Part shown: piece after piece, positions 6,431 through 9,433 of the stretch
How positions within the stretch are numbered: position 1 is the stretch's first letter
How the letters are laid out: every line of letters starts with the position of its first letter
Assembly (NCBI GenBank): GCA_003242605.1
Contig: QGUZ01000192.1
Location: forward strand, 1 to 9,433
Reading direction: 5' to 3'
From: Actinomycetota bacterium
GTDB taxonomy: Bacteria; Actinomycetota; Actinomycetes; Streptosporangiales; Streptosporangiaceae
Length of the DNA stretch: 9,433 bases
The notes under the pieces: model-generated
What the model saw: the letters and a program-made list of their open reading frames with translations, nothing else
The model's database searches: none
Told to the model about the DNA's origin: nothing
Made by a program: the position numbers and the translations under genes

Positions 6431-7273
6431 TCAGATCTCCTTCCGCGCCATGTACCGGCCACCGATCACCAGCGTCACGACCGTCGCCGCGACGGAGAGC
6501 GCGATGGCCACCGGGATCACCGTCATGTCGCGGAGCGGGCTGTTCGGGTCCAGCGGCAGCCCGTTGGGATAGATCTCCGCGAGGGGGAGGATGACGCGCA
6601 TCGGCCATGCGGGCGGGAGCGCGTACCAGATCGACTTGTCGGCGATGAGCGCGCCGGCCAGCATCCCGGCCACGCCCCAGGCGATGCCGGGGCCGATGCC
6701 CCAGGCGGCGCTGAGGAGGACGGCGATCGCGGTCGCCGCCAGCCCCGCCGCCCACGAGAGGTAGGCGGAACCCAGGATCATCGAGGCGGCGTCGGCGAGC
6801 TGCCCGGTGAGCAGCGCACCCCCGGCGAGCATCACGACCAGGATGGTCGCCGACACCAACTGGACGATGGCCAGTGCGGCGACCTTCGCGGTGAAGTATC
6901 GCCAGCGCGGGATCGCGTACGAGAACAGGAAGCGCCAGGGCTCGGTGTCGGCGCGTATGGCCAGGGCCGCGATCAGACCGGCGGTCATCGGGATCAGCAC
7001 GCCCCAGAACTCCAGCGTCACGTTGCTGAAGCTGTCCCAGAGCCGGCCGGAGCGACCCTCCGGAGAAAGGAGCGATCCGGCATAGAGCGGAATCGCGATC
7101 ACGATCGGCGCCAGCACCGTGTACCAGCCGATGAAGCCGGATCGCAGCCTGACCAGCTCCGTGGAGATCAGGGTGGCCATCGACGGGGAATCGACCGGGC
7201 CGGTGACGGAATCCGGTGGTCTCGCGAGGTCCGGGCCGCTGCGTGGCAGGTCGGTCGCGTCTTGGTCGTTCAT
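6431..7273 (-). CDS. ABC-2 type transporter permease
   Basis: This 280-residue protein has a polar, probably disordered first 30 residues and then about six hydrophobic helices in the usual ABC-2 arrangement: around GFIGWYTVLAPIVIAIPLY, EFWGVLIPMTAGLIAALAI, AKVAALAIVQLVSATILVV, SWAAGLAATAIAVLL, GIAWGVAGMLAGALI and IPVAIALSVAATVVTLVIG. Between helices 2 and 3 lies the coupling-helix-like stretch EPWRFLFSYAIPRWRYFTAK, a site typical of lantibiotic-protection permeases (MutE/EpiE type). It should form the membrane pore of an exporter with the ATPase that starts at its stop codon; with a single permease gene, a homodimer is likely. ATG 7273 is supported by AAGGAG (minus strand, 7282-7287) eight bases upstream; the internal Met of SPSMATLISTE has no ribosome site. 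I see no precursor peptide or synthetase next to it that would name a substrate. Confidence 0.92.
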   Translation of the reverse strand: MNDQDATDLPRSGPDLARPPDSVTGPVDSPSMATLISTELVRLRSGFIGWYTVLAPIVIAIPLYAGSLLSPEGRSGRLWDSFSNVTLEFWGVLIPMTAGLIAALAIRADTEPWRFLFSYAIPRWRYFTAKVAALAIVQLVSATILVVMLAGGALLTGQLADAASMILGSAYLSWAAGLAATAIAVLLSAAWGIGPGIAWGVAGMLAGALIADKSIWYALPPAWPMRVILPLAEIYPNGLPLDPNSPLRDMTVIPVAIALSVAATVVTLVIGGRYMARKEI

Positions 7274-7350
7274 TCACATCACTCCTTCCCGCCGTACGTA
7301 GCGGCCGCGAGCCGAGCGGTTCACCCACGCTTGCGGCTCCTCCCTGTGAT

Positions 7351-7364
7351 CGGCACACGTGCCG
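7351..7364. promoter_or_regulatory. Palindrome CGGCAC-AC-GTGCCG upstream of the ABC operon
   Basis: A perfect six-base dyad with a two-base centre, 78 bases before the permease start. The tight centre suits a dimeric repressor or activator better than an RNA hairpin. No regulator gene is adjacent apart from the sigma factor, so any binding protein is unknown. Confidence 0.35.
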
Positions 7365-7381
7365 TCGGGCCTGCGAGCGCC

Positions 7382-7419
7382 GTACGGCGAGCGCCTCGGC
7401 CGGCCGTACCGCGGCCGGC
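7382..7419 (-). promoter_or_regulatory. Two mutually exclusive hairpins in the possible ABC leader
   Basis: GTACGGC (7382-7388) can pair with GCCGTAC (7403-7409), or GCCGGCC (7399-7405) can pair with GGCCGGC (7413-7419). The two stems share bases 7403-7405, so only one can form. If the minus-strand transcript begins upstream, this is the shape of an attenuator or RNA switch, about 110-145 bases before the permease start. It matches no riboswitch I know, and GC-rich DNA makes such stems by chance. Confidence 0.25.
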
Positions 7420-7844
7420 AGCCCGATCCGCCGTCCGGTCGCCGCGACGCCGCCCATGCGTCGTCCGCCCACGAATCCGCGGCCGTCGCCTCGGCCGTCA
7501 TCGGTCGTGGCGTTACCGTCACGCACCTCTCCATCGCGGCAACGGCACCGCACCTCCGTACATGAACTGCGAGAGGCGTGCCGCAGGCGCACGGCGGCGC
7601 GAGGGGGTCGCCGGGGTCCGGCAAGCCGATGAAAATTGCACGTCAGGTCGGCGCCGGTAGCGAAGTGACAGCGGAGTCCGCAGACCAACCGGGATATGCT
7701 CGCCGCTCGGCATCCGGGCGAGGGTGATAGCCGCGTCCGGAATAGCGACTCCCTGATCTCAGCTGCTTTTTCCTGCGTTCCCGTATCGGTTCGTCTTCCG
7801 GCCTGCACACGAGGCGACGCCGGGCTACCTCATGGTCAGCGGCG

Positions 7845-7863
7845 GCGGAACGTACCTTTCCGC
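7845..7863. promoter_or_regulatory. Dyad GCGGAA-N7-TTCCGC
   Basis: A perfect six-base inverted repeat with a seven-base centre, near the middle of the divergent control region. A second dyad, GGGGC-N4-GCCCC, follows at once (7864-7877). Either could be a regulator site or an RNA hairpin; the first contains GGAAC, a common ECF-type -35 core, but no matching -10 is visible. Confidence 0.3.
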
Positions 7864-8032
7864 GGGGCCCGAGCCCCTGGGTGTATGGCGACCACCCGTG
7901 TTCGGCCGATGCCGGCGGTTATTTGCTCGATGGACGGCACTGGTGAGACCGAGGCGATTTTCGGCCGTCGAAGTCATCGGGTTTTCAGGTTCCGGACGGG
8001 CGATTATCCATGCGGCTCGGCGCGGCAACTCA

Positions 8033-8061
8033 TTGCGTCGTGTATTGGCCACCGCTAGCGT
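8033..8061 (+). promoter_or_regulatory. Sigma-70-like promoter for the sigma factor gene
   Basis: TTGCGT (8033-8038) and TAGCGT (8056-8061) are separated by exactly 17 bases, matching the TTG and TAnnnT cores of actinomycete housekeeping promoters. Transcription would begin near 8068 and give a leader of about 40 bases to GTG 8108, which has its own ribosome site. Confidence 0.45.
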
Positions 8062-8107
8062 CGACGGTGATGCGATCGTTTGGCCGGGACGACGTCGGAG
8101 CACGCAG

Positions 8108-8764
8108 GTGTCGCTACGCGGCAGATTCTCCCCCACCGAAACGGCAGGCGACGTCGTATACGAGCGTGCTCAGCGCTCACCCGCGCCAAAAATTTCCGCT
8201 GAGGCGTATTCGGACGCCGTACTCATGCGCCGCGTGGCGGCCGGTGAGGAGTGCGCGTTTCGTGTGCTCTACGAGCGCCATGCCGCCGGGATGCTGCGAC
8301 TGATCCGGCGGCTCACCGCGCGCCTCGAGGTGGCGGAGGAGATCCTCCAGGAGTCCTGGCTGGCGGTGTGGCGCTCGGCGGGCGGTTACCGAGGCGAGGC
8401 TTCGGTGCGGGCCTACCTGCTCGGGGTGGCCCGGCGGCAGGCGCACAACCGCCTGCGGCAAACCGAGCCGGTCCTCGTGGAGCTGGAGGACGCCGTGGAT
8501 CTGCCCGCCGCGGAGCCCGCGGTCGAGGACCAGGTGCTGGCCCGGGCCGGCCGCCGGGAGCTCGTGGCCGCCGTGCTCGAACTGCCCGAGCACCTGCGTG
8601 AGGTGCTCGGGCTCGTGCTCGCGGAGGACCTGCCGTATCCCGAGGTGGCTGCGATACTCGGTGTCCCGCCCGGCACGGTCAAAAGCCGCATGTGGACGGC
8701 CCGTCGGCTTCTGGCGGCGACCCTGACAAAGGTGACAAAACGGGAAGGGGGGGCGGAGTGGTGA
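8108..8764 (+). CDS. ECF-type RNA polymerase sigma factor
   Basis: A 218-residue sigma factor with only regions 2 and 4. It directs RNA polymerase to a specific promoter set. After a variable 35-residue N-terminus, region 2 spans about residues 36-110 (SDAVLMRRVAAGEECAF, then VAEEILQESWLAVWRS and VRAYLLGVARRQAHNRLR), and region 4 about 155-210, with the helix-turn-helix LPYPEVAAILGVPPGTVKS from residue 175. Start GTG 8108 is chosen because GGAG (8097-8100) lies seven bases upstream and a sigma-70-like promoter lies at 8033-8061. ATG 8225 would remove the N-terminus but has no ribosome site; the codon use before it is poor, so the start is the weak point. The stop overlaps the next start by four bases (GTGA), so the two are coupled. 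No zinc-type anti-sigma motif follows, so the partner membrane protein may take that role, which is inference. Confidence 0.92.
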   Translation: MSLRGRFSPTETAGDVVYERAQRSPAPKISAEAYSDAVLMRRVAAGEECAFRVLYERHAAGMLRLIRRLTARLEVAEEILQESWLAVWRSAGGYRGEASVRAYLLGVARRQAHNRLRQTEPVLVELEDAVDLPAAEPAVEDQVLARAGRRELVAAVLELPEHLREVLGLVLAEDLPYPEVAAILGVPPGTVKSRMWTARRLLAATLTKVTKREGGAEW

Positions 8765-9433
8765 ACGATGAGGCGCAGGACGCCCTGACGGCCGGGGTCC
8801 GGGAGGCCGACGAGCGACTGCTCGGGCCGGTCGTGGTGCCGTCCTACGACGAGCTGCTGAGCGGGCTGCCGGAGATCGCCGCAGGCCGCGCGCGATCCGT
8901 GCCCCGTCCTTCGTTCCGGGCGTCCTGGCGGCCGGCGGCCGGGTGGTGGCGCAGGCGCGGCTCATGCCCTGGTCCATCGGCCCGCTGACCGCGGCGGGCC
9001 TCGCCGTGGCGGTGCTGCTCGCCCGCGTCGCGCCGACCGTGGGGGCGGTCGTGCAGCTGTTCAGTGCGGTGGTGCCGGTCGTGCTGCTGCTCGGCGCGGT
9101 GGCGGCGTGCTCGCACCGGTCCGATCCGCGCCTGGAGCCGCTGTCGGCGATGCCGGTCTCGCCCGCCATGGCGTTCGCCACCGGGCTCGCGCGCGTGCTC
9201 GGGATCGACCTCGTGCTCGCGCTGGTGGCCTCGGGCGTCCTCGTGGCGGTGGGCGCGGCGACCGGGCTGGCCGCGGGCGGCGCCGGCCGGGCCGGCCGGC
9301 GCCGGCCGGCGGCGCGCGCGGGCGCGGGCGCCGCGATCTGGCGGTCGCCCCCCTTCGGCCCGCCGGCGGGGGGGGCCGGGGTTGCGGGGGGGGGCGGCGC
9401 CCCGCCGCCCGCGGCGGCCCGCGGCGGGACCCC
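8761..9433 (+). CDS. Membrane protein coupled to the sigma factor, frameshifted and incomplete
   Basis: Translation starts at GTG 8761, overlapping the sigma stop by four bases. The first frame reads an acidic cytosolic part (DERLLGPVVVPSYDELLSGLPE) and would stop at 8986-8988 after 75 residues. From about 8919 the coding signal moves to the -1 frame: GVLAAGGRVVAQARLMPWS, then helices around IGPLTAAGLAVAVLLA, VVQLFSAVVPVVLLLGAVAAC and GIDLVLALVASGVLVAVG, with RSDPRLEPLSAMPVSPA between. One missing G in the GGG at 8918-8920 would join both frames. I recall similar membrane proteins after sigma genes in actinomycetes, sometimes upstream of ABC ATPases; function is unknown. There is no HxxxCxxC zinc motif. 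After about 9271 the frame fades into G/C-only sequence, with IWRSPPFG as the last credible piece, and the gene leaves the window. Confidence 0.7.

Larger units (their letters stand above)
7274..8107. other. Long lower-GC divergent control region
   Basis: These 834 bases separate the minus-strand ABC operon from the plus-strand sigma gene. No open frame on either strand shows convincing codon bias or a known domain; the frame ending directly before ATG 7273 (minus, 7274-7624) has only about 79 percent G/C at third positions by my count. The sequence is clearly less GC-rich than its neighbours. It contains the dyads, competing hairpins and promoter listed separately. Its length is unusual for a simple divergent promoter and leaves room for a small RNA or small peptide that I cannot identify. 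Confidence 0.55.

Noticed and set aside
7274..7624. A 116-codon minus-strand frame ending directly before the permease ATG, considered as a peptide precursor or leader gene
   Set aside because: Third-position G/C is well below that of the real genes, there is no domain, and no leader/core pattern of a lanthipeptide. The possible short leader peptide inside it (about 16 codons) sits too far from its GGAGGAG site to claim.
6140..7660. A 506-codon open frame on the plus strand
   Set aside because: It is antisense to the ABC genes and has only charged low-complexity sequence.
5847..7808. A 653-codon open frame on the minus strand across the ABC operon
   Set aside because: It is an out-of-frame reading of the permease and ATPase genes, whose own frames carry all motifs and ribosome sites. 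A GTG near 7330 with a GGAGGAG site leads into it, but the product is low-complexity.
7696..8136. Open frames on both strands left of the sigma gene, including an upstream extension of the sigma frame to 7832
   Set aside because: Codon use is poor, no family resemblance is visible, and the promoter and ribosome site place the sigma start at 8108.
1..9433. CRISPR arrays, insertion sequences, tRNA and rRNA genes
   Set aside because: No regularly spaced direct repeats, transposase motifs, terminal inverted repeats or recognisable RNA genes were seen on either strand.

Overview
The DNA is very GC-rich and its convincing genes end almost every codon in G or C. Gene content (Streptomyces-like aldehyde dehydrogenase pair, ECF sigma factor, large uncharacterised membrane proteins) points to a high-GC actinomycete. 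Streptomycetales or Streptosporangiales are plausible, but I cannot name a genus. The right edge looks like a contig end: from about 9271 the sequence is almost pure G/C and the reading frame decays.

Layout. (1) 1-2151, plus strand: the 3' two-thirds of a catalytically intact aldehyde dehydrogenase, a 309-nt spacer with one or two probable small genes in an overlapping chain, then a short aldehyde-dehydrogenase-like protein that ends before the catalytic domain. From memory of Streptomyces genomes, such a pair lies near deoC, which would suggest acetaldehyde disposal; deoC is not visible here. (2) 2152-2236: strong hairpins between convergent genes. (3) 2237-5181, minus strand: a 757-residue membrane protein (about 13 helices plus a secreted-side or cytosolic C-terminal region of about 280 residues), followed by a 199-residue three-helix membrane protein. 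Neither has an assigned function. (4) 5182-5719: non-coding, with a dyad upstream of the large gene and hairpins downstream of the ABC operon. (5) 5720-7273, minus strand: a two-gene ABC-2 exporter of the BcrA/lantibiotic-protection type, permease first, tightly coupled to its ATPase. (6) 7274-8107: an unusually long, lower-GC intergenic region with several dyads and a sigma-70-like promoter for the divergent sigma gene. (7) 8108-9433, plus strand: an ECF-type sigma factor with a 4-nt overlap to a membrane protein gene that carries a -1 frameshift and runs off the window.

How they may work together. The sigma factor and the coupled membrane protein form one transcription unit, divergent from the ABC exporter; the shared 0.8-kb control region makes a stress-response or export regulon possible, but this is inference. 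The two dehydrogenase proteins probably act together, one as enzyme and one as a non-catalytic partner. I see no CRISPR array, transposase, tRNA or rRNA.
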